The notes under the pieces: model-generated | What the model was told of the DNA's origin: nothing | What the model saw: only the letters and a program-made list of their open reading frames with translations | Databases searched by the model: none | Shown: positions 44,601-53,629 of the stretch, piece after piece | Layout: each line of letters starts with the position of its first letter | How positions within the stretch are numbered: the first letter of the stretch is position 1 | From: Paenibacillus_AB sp036577625 | Lineage (GTDB): Bacteria; Bacillota; Bacilli; Paenibacillales; NBRC-103111 | Direction: 5' to 3' | Assembly (NCBI RefSeq): GCF_036577625.1 | Contig: NZ_JARBDC010000038.1 | Span: 62,001-126,000, forward strand | Length of the DNA: 64,000 bases | Made by a program: the position numbers and the translations under genes

Positions 44601-45037
44601 GCACCGGTCTCCTCGTTGGAATCTATATTCTCGAACAAATCACCGCAGCAAGTTTCGCAAAGGTATATTCTTTTGAATGGTACCAAGTCGACCGCTGACC
44701 CACAAGCCGCGCAAGTCTTCTCGAGCTTCTCGACTATAACCCAATCGCCTTCAGTGTAAATTTCAAGATCGGATTTATGTCCGATTCCCAGTGTTCGCCG
44801 AAGTTCAGTTGGAATTACTACACGGCCTAGATCGTCTATTCTACGAACTATGCCGGTAGGCTTGATCGTCCGACGTTTACCATGTATTTGGGTTGGATTT
44901 CTCAAACGCTCAATTTCGCGCAGCACAGCTTCCCTATCACGAACACGTTCAATTGATGAAAGGGACTGTTCCATGATTGCAAGGAGAAGTACTTTTAGCG
45001 ACTCAAAATTTCGGGGGAGTCTTGTCGAACTATCCAA
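44597..45037 (-). CDS. AbrB/SpoVT-type regulator with C-terminal zinc-ribbon-like cysteines
   Basis: A 146-residue protein. Residues 1-45 are helical. About 60-105 form a swapped-hairpin AbrB domain (TGIVRRIDDLGRVVIPTELR then RTLGIGHKSDLEIY). Two cysteine pairs (CAAC near 113 and CETC near 130) follow, which suggests a zinc ribbon. AbrB domains are transition-state DNA binders. The start is TTG 45037 with AGGAGG 11 nt upstream. A related protein with the same plan is at 60225. Confidence 0.83.
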   Translation of the reverse strand: MDSSTRLPRNFESLKVLLLAIMEQSLSSIERVRDREAVLREIERLRNPTQIHGKRRTIKPTGIVRRIDDLGRVVIPTELRRTLGIGHKSDLEIYTEGDWVIVEKLEKTCAACGSAVDLVPFKRIYLCETCCGDLFENIDSNEETGA

Positions 45038-45059
45038 GTTTGTCCAGTCCTCCTAGAAA

Positions 45060-46270
45060 AGTTTGATTACTTTTTCCATTATACCAAAAAAATGAAAGGG
45101 TCTATTGTACTATTTTCGTGACAGCGTCATAGGTGCATGACCAAGACATTGACTACCGTCTATTAAAGCTTGTGTGAGCTGCTGAACATCTTATTATAGT
45201 GAGCAAGGTATGCTTACGAAATCGATCGGTGAAGCGCACTGGCGGCGATTGGGAGGGGTCCTTCGAACTGATGGGTCCGAAGATTCTGCAGCTCGTTTCC
45301 GACTACGTGCAATAGAGAACGTACAACCATTTGCTCCACTAGAAAGACTAGTGCCTGTTTCACGGCGGCGACATGTCGGGCGGGGCGTGGGCAGCGCCAA
45401 CGATTGGCCGGAATGTTTCAACCAAGTACTCAACTGAGAAGGCTAGTCTAACCGCGCGCCGGCGGACGGAAGTTGCCCAAGGGAGAACCGTCGCCAGTCC
45501 GTTGATACCGGTATGTGCGGAACACGGCGGTTTGTTGGAAAGGGGTTGGATGGATCTGAAGTGGGGCGAAGAACGTACGGAAAAAGCCGCCGAAAGTAGG
45601 AGGGCGGCGACTGAATATCCGGATAAATCGGAGTTGATCAACCTGGAGCATCCTCACTTAAAGCGGCTGCTGGGATCCATGCTGTGCGAGCATCTAAGGG
45701 AGGAGGCATTAACAGGAATCAGAAGGACGCACGGGGTAGGGGGGGACTTAAATGACGGCTGGTTACGGAGAATCTCACCCCAGGGGGGGGTAGCTGCAAC
45801 TGTACGTTCTGGCGGTGCTGGTTTTTCAGCTAATGCGGTTCTGACCCAATCGGAACGGCATCGGACATGGTGAAATCGGCATGATGATGGGCGTATACTT
45901 CTTCGTCCTCGTCCTGGCCTACAAACAAGTTTGCCAACTTATCGAACTCGCAGTTCTGGAACGACGAGTTTTGAAATATAATACTCATAACTTATCAATT
46001 CTGTAGGGTATTAACTCTACAGCCCGATCCCTTATCTTTTTGCCACTGAAGATAGGGGATCGAGTTTGTATAATAACTATTTTTATTGGCCATGGTCTTG
46101 CGCCGAGACTCCTGTAGAAGCCCAACAGCTTGCAAAGCGGGAAGGAACCGGAAGCGCACCGTTCCGAAACCGGCTGGTTGCTGAACTGCTGACGCACCAG
46201 TCAGAGTTCTTTTTGCCGGACGTGAAAAAGTCCCGAAATAAAGTGGCTTTATAAAAAAGAAACCAATAGT
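45060..46270 (+). other. Scar region of decayed GC-rich sequence without an intact gene
   Basis: Over 1.2 kb without a convincing gene. Pieces of coding sequence can be read: LMGPKILQLVSDYVQ and a stop near 45345; LINLEHPHLKRLLGSMLCEH near 45635; a hydrophobic MMMGVYFFVLVLAYKQV near 45885; and SAPFRNRLVAELLTHQSEFF near 46160. Each is broken by stops or frame changes, so this looks like several fused gene remnants. A hairpin lies at 46025-46062. Confidence 0.45.
46025..46062. repeat. 14-bp inverted repeat hairpin
   Basis: CGATCCCTTATCTT and AAGATAGGGGATCG pair over 14 positions with one G-T wobble and a 10-nt loop. No T run follows. It may be a remnant terminator or the end of a small mobile sequence. 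Confidence 0.5.
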
Positions 46271-46870
46271 CAGTCCCGCCGATAGGGGGAATTGCTTTTA
46301 AATATATTGCCGGCCAAACGCAAGAGGCGTTGGAAAGAGGCAGGCAGCCTGATCAATATGAACGGATATGGCAGTTGGCGAAGGGAAGGGGGGAGGCTTT
46401 TGTCACGCCATTCCCCAAATGCTGAAAAACTAAGGAAAAAGGAGATCGTCCTAAAACTGTCCTAGCAAGTTCTTAGGAACGAAATAGGAAAAATCGCCCA
46501 AAATGGGATTTGTCATATTCTGACGATTGATTCAAAATGGAAATCAAGAGAGGGGCGATGGCGATGGAAGAGCGTAAGGAGGTTATCAACTTGATTCCTA
46601 CGGTTGAGCGGAAGATCGTAAAGGGCGAAGGATACTCCGAGTACGGGGATGCCTGGATGCATCCCGAGGTAGCAAAGGAATCGACAGATGCTCCGCATAC
46701 TTGACAATCGCATCGATCCGGATGGTTCCGCTCAAGCCGGAAGCACCCAACAGCTCATACTTGTCGGTGGTAAGTACCAACTCCTTGGTACCGGTTGAAT
46801 TGGCCAGCACAAGCTTAAAGTCGTTTCTCAAGTGACGATGGCGTTGCTAAGGGCTGAGGGAATAATCGTT
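46270..46870. other. Decayed region with short coding remnants
   Basis: No intact gene of normal size. On the plus strand FKYIAGQTQEALERGRQPDQ (near 46300) and a 48-codon frame beginning MEERKEVINLIPTVERKIVK (from 46564) can be read. On the minus strand, near 46680-46830, RNDFKLVLANSTGTKELVLT and YELLGASGLSGTIRIDAIVK look like part of a phage tail protein. All are truncated. Confidence 0.35.
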
Positions 46871-46876
46871 CGTAAG

Positions 46877-46955
46877 GACAGATTGTCTGTATTGGTTCTT
46901 GTCATTTATGACATCAAGTTCTTGTCATCCGACATCATTAGACAAATGTCTAATG
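46877..46955 (+). promoter_or_regulatory. Cluster of GACA/TGTC palindromes (operator-like)
   Basis: GACA-GAT-TGTC (46877-46887), TGTCATTTATGACA (46900-46913) and the perfect 20-bp palindrome CATTAGACA-AA-TGTCTAATG in either strand sense (46936-46955) share the TGTC/GACA half-site. Such sets are typical of TetR-type operators. No regulator or intact target gene follows directly; the next gene is at 47220. Confidence 0.5.
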
Positions 46956-47219
46956 ATACAAACATGTACCCATAAGATGCGAAAGCTAGGATGTGAGCAG
47001 TCAGCTCCTAGTGCAACTGCAGCTCGCCGGGGGATCCGCTTCACTCCCGGCCGCCGGGTCTTCCGAATGCAATTAACAGTATTTGTTGAACTAACGGGCA
47101 GTTATGTTTAATAGGTCGTTTGGAATCTCTGAGATTATAAAATAGCAATTGATAAGAAATGATCACATATGTTAAATGCTACAATATGAGGAGTACTGCA
47201 CATAAAAGGAGGAATTATA

Positions 47220-47687
47220 GTGGCAACCCTGAATCATATACCGGTTGTTAAAGCAGAAATGCTTATTAGAAAACCGGTTGAAGAGGTTTTTGAGGCTTTT
47301 ATCGACCCGGCAATTACTACAAAATTCTGGTTCACAAAAAGCAGTGGAAGATTAGAAGTGGGAAGTCATGTCCGGTGGGATTGGGAGATGTACGGTGTTT
47401 CGGATGATGTTCATGTAAAAGAAATCGAGAAAAACATGCGAATTCGAATCGAATGGTCGGACAGCACCCAGGTCGAGTGGATATTTACTCCCCGAACAAA
47501 TAACGAAACCTTTGTTACGATTACAAGCTCAGGGTATACAGGAAATGGAGATGATATCGTAAATCGAGCCATTGACGATATGGGAGGATACACGATTGTG
47601 CTCTGCGGGCTAAAGGCGTTTCTTGAACATAACATAGTCTTGAATCTTGTAGCGGACAAGGCTCCTGACGCCCACGTTAAACATTAG
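47220..47687 (+). CDS. SRPBCC/AHSA1-family protein
   Basis: A 155-residue START-like protein: IRKPVEEVFEAFIDPAITTK, then FWFTKSSGRLEVGSHVRWDW, and a C-terminal helix (GGYTIVLCGLKAFLE). The family folds around a hydrophobic cavity and includes Hsp90-activator-like and stress proteins. GTG 47220 has AAAGGAGGAA upstream. It is a lone gene in an accessory region. The ligand is unknown. Confidence 0.87.
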   Translation: MATLNHIPVVKAEMLIRKPVEEVFEAFIDPAITTKFWFTKSSGRLEVGSHVRWDWEMYGVSDDVHVKEIEKNMRIRIEWSDSTQVEWIFTPRTNNETFVTITSSGYTGNGDDIVNRAIDDMGGYTIVLCGLKAFLEHNIVLNLVADKAPDAHVKH

Positions 47688-47879
47688 GAATATGTATCGC
47701 TTAATGTTTCAGGCAAGTGTTACAACGAGGCTAGCAATTGACGCATAGTTATTGCACTCCCATGAAAATTAAATCCGCTAAAACCTCAAAAAGACAATAA
47801 AAAAATAGACCTAGCCGAATGATTTTTTAAAAAAGGCTGTGCCTGAGAAGAGTTATGTAATTAAAAGTACCAAAGACCT

Positions 47880-48340
47880 TTCAAGGCTGAACATAAAAAT
47901 GAGGCTGGTGCAACAACCAGAGTAGGATTAATCTCCCATGAGTGCTTCCCGAAAGGGAGCGACAATCTGTGATGCACCGTGGTCGTTGGAGTCAGACTAA
48001 CGGATGGGCTCTATGGCACCATAGTTCATCGACCTTCCTCTCCCAGCCATAGTAGCAGTATTGACGGATTCTAACCATTTTCATCATCTGTGGTGCGGCG
48101 CTTGCGCTGCATGGATGGCTAACGGGAAACTATAGTTGAATGAACGTCAAGGGCGAGGCTGCCGGTTTAATCGGTGGCCTCATATCGTTAACAGGGCAAG
48201 ATAGTTTTATTGGAAGGGGCGCCGCGCAGCGCCTCTATCGCATGAATTTATACAATCTTCAGTAAGGGAAGCCCGACATTAAAGACTAAACCCATCCGTT
48301 TCTAGTTGAAACTAGAGCTAAAGACAACGGGAGGGTGAAT
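47880..48340 (+). ncRNA. Candidate structured RNA leader upstream of a tyrosine recombinase
   Basis: About 460 bp with no frame but many local stems: CTTCCC-GAAA-GGGAG with a GNRA loop (47947 on), GCGGCGC-TT-GCGCTGC (48095 on), GAGGC-CCG...CGG-GCCTC (48153 on), GGCGC-CGCGCAG-CGCC (48219 on) and CTAGTT-GA-AACTAG (48302 on). It ends just before the recombinase ribosome binding site (GGGAGGG). The dense hairpins look like a folded RNA or a recombination site. I do not recognise a known class. Confidence 0.4.
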
Positions 48341-48342
48341 TT

Positions 48343-49185
48343 ATGAAATTGACTGAATTATGGGTTTTGTATGATGCTGACAAGCGTATTCAGGGATTCA
48401 GTACCCACACTTTAAATGCGTACGCGTTGCAGCTAAAGATGTTGATCGCTGGTCTCGGTGATCTTGAAATTGAAGCGATCACATTAGATTTGCTTAAAGG
48501 CTACTTGTCCAAGCAATCGGACCGGCTAAAACCGAGCAGCTTAGGACATCGGATTCGTTTCGTAAGATCCCTTTTTCGGTTTGCATTTGAGGAAGGCCAC
48601 AATTCACGGAATCCGGCTCTAAAGCTGAGAGAGCCAAAAACAGATAAGCGCATTCCAAAATTCTTGATTGAAGAAGATGTTATTCTTCTGAAAATTTCTT
48701 GTGAATCTCCACGGGAGTATGCAATGCTTGAATTTCTTTATAGCACGGGTTGCCGTGTTGGCGAAGTGCAGAAACTAGATATTGAAGACATCAACTTGGA
48801 AAACTGTTCAGCCATTGTGAATGGAAAAGGGGCAAAACAAAGGGAGATCTATTTTACGACTGAATGTAAAATATGGATAAAAAGATATTTGGAGAGCCGT
48901 GATGATTCATGTAAAGCCCTATTTGTTACGGAAACTCAGCCTGCTCGCCGTATGTCGATACCTACGATTCGTCACTCATTAAAGAAGTTGGCAAGCCGAA
49001 GTAATGTTGCTGTTAACGTCTATCCGCATCGTTTTCGTCACACTTACGCTTGTCAATTACTAGATAACGGTGCACCGCTGGAGTTTATTCAGGGAATGCT
49101 TGGGCACGAAAAAGCATCCACCACACAGATCTATGCTCAGCTTCGTGGAGAACGGCGTAGAGAATTGTACCGGCGGTATTTTTAG
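48343..49185 (+). CDS. Tyrosine recombinase/integrase (XerC/D-like)
   Basis: A 280-residue site-specific recombinase. Residues 1-95 form the SAM-like core-binding domain. The catalytic domain has R in CRVGEVQKL, K in NGKGAKQR, HxxR in HRFRHTYA, H in GHEKASTTQIY, and the nucleophile Y in IYAQL, so all residues are present. ATG 48343 follows GGGAGGGTGAATTT. A terminator follows at 49259. It lies between remnants, including a SpoVK-like fragment truncated at its 5' end, so it probably entered as a mobile element. Confidence 0.9.
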   Translation: MKLTELWVLYDADKRIQGFSTHTLNAYALQLKMLIAGLGDLEIEAITLDLLKGYLSKQSDRLKPSSLGHRIRFVRSLFRFAFEEGHNSRNPALKLREPKTDKRIPKFLIEEDVILLKISCESPREYAMLEFLYSTGCRVGEVQKLDIEDINLENCSAIVNGKGAKQREIYFTTECKIWIKRYLESRDDSCKALFVTETQPARRMSIPTIRHSLKKLASRSNVAVNVYPHRFRHTYACQLLDNGAPLEFIQGMLGHEKASTTQIYAQLRGERRRELYRRYF

Positions 49186-49258
49186 GCGTTAGTACTTATC
49201 ACTAACTATTGGGTCATCAGAAATCGTCAGGATTGCTTTTGCTTAGAGTAAGAAAAAA

Positions 49259-49289
49259 CGCTAAGCCGATCCCTTCCGAAGGCTTAGCG
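49259..49289 (+). terminator. Terminator of the tyrosine recombinase gene
   Basis: CGCTAAGCC and GGCTTAGCG form a 9-bp stem followed by TATATTTTC, 70 nt after the stop. Confidence 0.8.
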
Positions 49290-49329
49290 TATATTTTCGT
49301 TAAAATGTTGGCGGGACCCCTATTTCTTC

Positions 49330-49640
49330 CAGGCTAACGCCGGTCTGAAATCTCGCTTCCCGTTAGTGTTCGAGTTCAAGGACTACACTGTAGACGAAAT
49401 GCTTCAGATTTTCCGTCTTATGTCCAGCGGTTTGAATGTAGATCCGCGCAGCGAAGAAGTCATTCGCCCCATTCTGGCCAGCGCTGAAGGCGTTCGGGAA
49501 GCCGGTAATGGCCGGTTCGTCCGTAACTTGTTGGAAGGCGCTATGCGAAATCAAGCTGTCCGGCTTCAAAGGTTGGCTGATCCTACGCCGGATGACCTTA
49601 TCACGCTGCTGCCGGAAGATTTTAAATACGCTTTCGTCAT
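49330..49640 (+). pseudogene. SpoVK/CbbX-type AAA ATPase, C-terminal fragment
   Basis: The frame reads ANAGLKSRFPLVFEFKDYTV, then EVIRPILASAEGVREAGNGR and FVRNLLEGAMRNQAVRLQRL, ending LITLLPEDF. This is the arginine-finger and lid part of SpoVK-like AAA proteins (SRFP motif). The N-terminal ATPase core is missing; the 5' end is cut near the recombinase element and the 3' end runs into an unrelated solute-binding protein fragment. Confidence 0.78.
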
Positions 49641-49958
49641 GAAAATATCCGGTTCTTCCCCGGAAGCGAAGCGCGTCTTCAAAATCGTCTCATAATCGGT
49701 CGTAATCTGGGCGTCAATGACGACATTCGGGTTATCCTTCATGTAATCGGCGGCCATGGCCTTCACTTTATCCGTAATCTCAACCTTGAACTGCAGCAAT
49801 TTAAGCGTGACCTTCCCGCCGCCCGCGTTCCCGCCGCCGCCGGCTCCGGCATTCGTGTCCCCGCCGGCTCCCTGGTTCGCCGTTCCTCCCGCGCATCCCG
49901 CCAGGACGGCTGTCAGGAGCGCGATGACGCTGAGCATTGAAATCCATCTTCTCATCAT
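49625..49958 (-). pseudogene. Extracellular solute-binding lipoprotein, N-terminal fragment
   Basis: The minus strand starts at ATG 49958 with MMRRWISMLSVIALLTAVLA then the lipobox LAGC and a Gly/Asn-rich linker, followed by VTLKLLQFKVEITDKVKAMA and FASGEEPDIFMTKAY. This is the start of an ABC sugar-binding protein. It breaks at about residue 110, where it meets the SpoVK-like fragment, so about three quarters of the gene is gone. The fusion of two truncated genes marks a deletion or recombination junction. Confidence 0.78.
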
Positions 49959-50071
49959 CTATATCCCCCTTGGCTCATTTTCCTTATCGCTCCTATTGTA
50001 ACCAGGGGGACGAATATGATGCGTGGAATCGCTGTGCCGCAGGACGGCAGGGGGAGAGGGCTCCCCCGTCT

Positions 50072-50242
50072 TCAGATCACCGGATACTCCTGCACGTACC
50101 GCGGCTCGACGTAATAGGGCGGCCGCGGCCCGATCAGCGGCAGCTGCAGCGGAACCGGATCGTCGTTATAGCACACCTGCACCTTCTTCTCCGAGCGCTT
50201 CAGAAGCAGCAGCTTCACTTCCGGATTGTAATAATACGTCAT
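50072..50242 (-). CDS. Hypothetical 56-residue protein
   Basis: Starts at ATG 50242 with GGAGGTGCC upstream. The product is rich in Tyr and Pro (MTYYYNPEVKLLLLKRSEKK ... YYVEPRYVQEYPVI). It lies divergently from the SDR gene, whose N-terminus is also Tyr/Pro-rich. Function unknown; it may be a small spore or surface protein. Confidence 0.55.
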   Translation of the reverse strand: MTYYYNPEVKLLLLKRSEKKVQVCYNDDPVPLQLPLIGPRPPYYVEPRYVQEYPVI

Positions 50243-50370
50243 CTCGGCACCTCCATGCGGAATCTTCAATATTTCCCCCAATATATTCACAGCAGCCCGG
50301 CCATGGAACCAGGCACGGCGGATGCCTATGCGACATACGCTGAAGGAAAAGAGTCTACGAGGAGGTACTT

Positions 50371-51267
50371 ATGACCTATCCGATGTATCCCCACTACGGG
50401 AAAATTACACAGGTGCAAGAAATTCCGATCACAGTTCCGGAGCAGCGGCAATATCGGCAGCCCGGCGAAGAGAAGTATATGGTTCCCCGTCCGATCGTGG
50501 AGAACCCCGAGTATCGAGGCAGCGGGAAGCTGGAAGGGAAGGCCGCGCTCATTACGGGCGGGGACAGCGGCATCGGCGCCGCAGTGGCCATCGCCTTCGC
50601 GAAGGAGGGGGCGGACGTTGCCATCGCCTATCTCGATGAGCATGAAGACGCTCATCGCACGAAGGCAAGAGTCGAAGCGCACGGGCGCCGCTGCTTACTG
50701 CTCCCCGGGGATTTGCGGGAGAAAGCCCAGTGCGCGGCCATCGTGGAAGAAACCGTTCGGGCATACGGGAGGCTGGACATCCTGTGCAATCATGTCGGCA
50801 TCCAGTTTCAGCAGCTGAGCCTGCTCGATATTACGGACGAACAATTCGACGACACCTTCAAGGTGAACATCTACTCTCACTTCTACACCACCCGAGCCGC
50901 ACTGCCCTATCTTAAGGCGGGCAGCTCTATCATTAACACCGCATCGGTCGTCGCCTATTACGGCCATGATCAGCTCATGGACTACAGCGCGACGAAGGCG
51001 GCCAACGTCGGCTTCACCCGCGCGCTGGCGAGAAATCTCGTCGGCAAGGGCATCCGGGTCAACGCCGTCGCGCCGGGACGCGTCTGGACGCCGCTCATCC
51101 CGTCCAGCTTCTCCGCCGACCAAGTCGCGCTGCCGGACAATCTGATGCAGCGGCAGGGCCAGCCCTTCGAGCTCGCGCCGACTTACGTCTATCTCGCGTC
51201 CGACGACTCCCGCTTCGTCACGGGCCAGACGCTGCACGTCAACGGCGGTCAAGTGATGCAATCATGA
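50371..51267 (+). CDS. Short-chain dehydrogenase/reductase with N-terminal extension (YhdF/YhxD type)
   Basis: A 298-residue NAD(P)-dependent oxidoreductase. A 48-residue extension (YPHYGKITQVQEIPITVPEQ) precedes the Rossmann fold. TGGDSGIG (62-69) is the cofactor loop, NHVG replaces the usual NNAG, and the catalytic S and YSATK are present (NTAS ... YSATK). The C-terminus GQTLHVNGGQV is typical. The extension is the mark of Bacillus YhdF/YhxD-like SDRs. ATG 50371 has GAGGAGGTACTT upstream. Substrate unknown. Confidence 0.88.
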   Translation: MTYPMYPHYGKITQVQEIPITVPEQRQYRQPGEEKYMVPRPIVENPEYRGSGKLEGKAALITGGDSGIGAAVAIAFAKEGADVAIAYLDEHEDAHRTKARVEAHGRRCLLLPGDLREKAQCAAIVEETVRAYGRLDILCNHVGIQFQQLSLLDITDEQFDDTFKVNIYSHFYTTRAALPYLKAGSSIINTASVVAYYGHDQLMDYSATKAANVGFTRALARNLVGKGIRVNAVAPGRVWTPLIPSSFSADQVALPDNLMQRQGQPFELAPTYVYLASDDSRFVTGQTLHVNGGQVMQS

Positions 51268-51349
51268 ACTTGGAAGAATAGCAGGGACTTGCGGCTCGAT
51301 ATCGAATTATTCCAATACATTCTTTATTCAACCCTTAAAGGAGTCCAAC

Positions 51350-52154
51350 ATGGAGCCAGCATTCCATCTCCGCAGCTTCATCGGCACGTTCGATGAACAT
51401 TGGCATGACGATCCGATGCATCGGAATACGACCCTCGAGATCGAGATTATCCTCGAGGGGCGGGGCCGCTTCGAATGGGAGGACCGCAGCGTACAGGTGG
51501 AGACCGGACACGTGGTCATTATTCCGCCTGGCATTCCCCACCGCTTCGATGCGGTAACCAATATTCGGTTCGGCGTCATTCACCTCCAGCATATGCCGAG
51601 CTCGCTGCAAGACGTCGCCAATCAGCTTGGCGCCGCCCTGCAGCGGCCGACCATATCAGCGCTGTCGCGGATGGACCGCGACCGCTTCGAGCTCTTGTTT
51701 CGGGAACTGCTGCGCGTGCAGTCCTCCACATTGAAGGACCGGCAGCGCAGCACCGCTGTATGGGGCCGAGATGCTGCTGCTCTTCTTGTACGAGCATTCC
51801 CAAGCGGATCTGGCGGCCATAACGATTACGAAGGCGGCGGACTACCTGCGGGAGCACCTGCATCTGAACGTAAAGATGTCCGACGTCGCCAAGCTGACGG
51901 GCATGACCGTCGCGGGCTTCCGCCGTACCTTCGAGAAAATTTACGGCATCAGTCCGAAGCAGTATCAGCAGCGCTGCCGCATGCAGGAGGCGAAGTGGCT
52001 CCTAAGCGCCACCGATAAAGATATGAATGAGATTGCCGAGCGGCTCGGCTTCAATCGGTTGCATTCCTTCTCGCTATGGTTTAAATCCGTCGAAGGACTG
52101 TCTCCCTCCTTGTGGCGCAAACGGCAGAAGATGAGGCGGGACGAGCCTCATTGA
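51350..52154 (+). pseudogene. AraC-family regulator interrupted by a frameshift
   Basis: The first frame (51350 to about 51760) encodes a cupin-like sensor domain (HWHDDPMHRNTTLEIEIILE, GHVVIIPPGIPHRF). The second frame (about 51760 to 52154) encodes the double helix-turn-helix (VKMSDVAKLTGMTVAGFRRT, EIAERLGFNRLHSFSLWFKS). The two join at TATGGGGCCGAGATG, where a single extra or missing G in the run would restore a protein of about 267 residues. Either the gene is broken or this is a sequencing error. AAAGGAGTCCAAC gives the start. Confidence 0.8.
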
Positions 52155-52266
52155 TGCCGCGAGCCTTTTTGCGTAAATACCGGTCTCTTTTCCATAAATA
52201 CTTTCTTCAGCTCATCCACTATCCTTGATCTTGACAGATAAGGTAAGTAAAGGGAGGGAACAAACC

Positions 52267-52368
52267 ATGCAACTATACACATTACTACCTGCGTTTTGTG
52301 GTTTCCTGATGGGTGTCGGCGCAACAATGTTCGTTTACACGTTAAAGGCAAGGGGGAAACAAGGTTGA
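52267..52368 (+). CDS. 33-residue membrane peptide
   Basis: ATG 52267 is preceded by AAGGGAGGGAAC. The peptide (MQLYTLLPAFCGFLMGVGAT then MFVYTLKARGKQG) has one hydrophobic helix and a basic tail. It overlaps the next gene by 4 nt (TTGA), so it is part of the same unit. Function unknown. Confidence 0.55.
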   Translation: MQLYTLLPAFCGFLMGVGATMFVYTLKARGKQG

Positions 52369-52757
52369 GAATCTTAACATGTGTTATAGCTTACTTCACC
52401 ATCACGCTTTATCTGAAGGCGTTGCTGTACGGCGCAATGATTATCGAATCGATCATTACCCATGAAAGCACTCATGCCAGCTTCTTTCCTTTCTGGGACA
52501 TTTTCTGGGCGGCGCTGTGGGGCGGCTTGCTTTACGGCAAGATCAAGGAAGCTCCGATTCTGAAACCGGCCTTTCTCATGGCCGTCATTATGTCCTTCGG
52601 CTTCCATTACACGCTTGCCTTCATGGGGCTTGGCCTTTCATCTGGAAGCAAGACCGTTGTAGCGCTTTGCGCGGTAATCGGCGTGATCGGGCTTCTCGCA
52701 ACCAGGGCAGCAATGTTCATTCACTTTAGACGCAACCCGATTCAAGCACATAGCTAA
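52365..52757 (+). CDS. Four-helix membrane protein, unknown function
   Basis: A 130-residue protein starting at TTG 52365, which overlaps the stop of the 33-residue peptide and has AGGGGG upstream. About four transmembrane helices are seen (ILTCVIAYFTITLYLKALLY; FFPFWDIFWAALWGGLLYGK; AFLMAVIMSFGFHYTLAFMG; VVALCAVIGVIGLLATRAAM). No family recognised. A terminator at 52761 closes the unit. Confidence 0.7.
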   Translation: MRILTCVIAYFTITLYLKALLYGAMIIESIITHESTHASFFPFWDIFWAALWGGLLYGKIKEAPILKPAFLMAVIMSFGFHYTLAFMGLGLSSGSKTVVALCAVIGVIGLLATRAAMFIHFRRNPIQAHS

Positions 52758-52760
52758 TTC

Positions 52761-52795
52761 AAGGAGCCGGTCGGGATCTTCCTACCGGCTCCTTT
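52761..52795 (+). terminator. Rho-independent terminator
   Basis: AAGGAGCCGGT and ACCGGCTCCTT form an 11-bp stem with a 12-nt loop and a short T run, just after the stop at 52757. Confidence 0.75.
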
Positions 52796-52813
52796 CAACA
52801 GGAGGGGATCGAC

Positions 52814-53629
52814 ATGGAAATCAACCGTAACTTCTTTCGTCCGGAAGGCGCAGAAGTGAAAGCGTCCAGTACGCCGCTAGATCGGATCTATCGGGCTTAC
52901 AATGCCGATTCGATCATTGAGGCCCCTATCGTGCAAGTGCAGCTCTACGGCGGCGCTGCGGCTTGGAAAATCGATCTGGAAGGCATACCCGGATACGTCC
53001 CGTTCGAGAGATCTGGATTGCAGCATGAAAACCAGCTGAAGCAGCTTGTTGGCCAGAAGATTTACGTCATGATTCATTCCGTCCACCGGAAGGACGGAGA
53101 TCCATATGCGGAGTGTGACCGGCAGAAAGCCGTTGAACGATTAAGCAAAGAAGTTTTGGAACGGATTACCCTTTCACAAGAGCTGGAAGCCGTTATAAAG
53201 GGCTTGGGAGATAACAAGGTCTATTTGGATATTGGCGGCGGTCTAATCGCGGAAATGCCGCGTCAGGAAGCCACGTTAAGCAAAATCCGGCGCTCCCTGC
53301 GGTCCGAGTTTCATATCGGGCAGCTGCTTACCGTCAAGATCGTCAAGCTAGACAAAACCACCGGCAGCGTAACCGTATCCAGGACGGCCATGCTTCCCGA
53401 TCCTTGGAAAACGAATCAATATAGCGCCGGTGACGTATTGCCGGTCCATATCGTGAATATTGTCGGCCAGCAGATTTACGCCGAAGTCGTTCCCGGAATC
53501 GTTGGCATGATCGCTACGCCGAATACTCCCGTAGAGCTGGCCATCGGGGATAAAGTTCAATGCAGCGTAATCCGCTTCGATCCGGAGCAAAAGAAATTGA
53601 GAATGCGCTACCGGCAAAAGGTCATGTAA
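52814..53629 (+). CDS. S1-type RNA-binding protein (paralogue of the Tad-operon protein)
   Basis: A 271-residue protein with three OB-like segments: residues about 30-95 (IEAPIVQVQLYGGAAAWKID, GYVPFERSGLQ), 115-185 (SQELEAVIKGLGDNKVYLDI, IGQLLTVKIVKLDK) and 197-268 (SAGDVLPVHIVNIVGQQIYA, GIVGMIATPN). The layout equals that of 22859-23809, including the link ECDRQKAVERLSKEV after the first segment. ATG 52814 has AGGAGGGGATCGAC upstream. It lies alone with small membrane genes before it. Binding of RNA is likely; the target is unknown. Confidence 0.78.
   Translation: MEINRNFFRPEGAEVKASSTPLDRIYRAYNADSIIEAPIVQVQLYGGAAAWKIDLEGIPGYVPFERSGLQHENQLKQLVGQKIYVMIHSVHRKDGDPYAECDRQKAVERLSKEVLERITLSQELEAVIKGLGDNKVYLDIGGGLIAEMPRQEATLSKIRRSLRSEFHIGQLLTVKIVKLDKTTGSVTVSRTAMLPDPWKTNQYSAGDVLPVHIVNIVGQQIYAEVVPGIVGMIATPNTPVELAIGDKVQCSVIRFDPEQKKLRMRYRQKVM

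Noticed and set aside
50695..51261. 188-codon minus-strand frame opposite the SDR gene
   Set aside because: Antisense of a complete SDR with catalytic residues; no site for translation.
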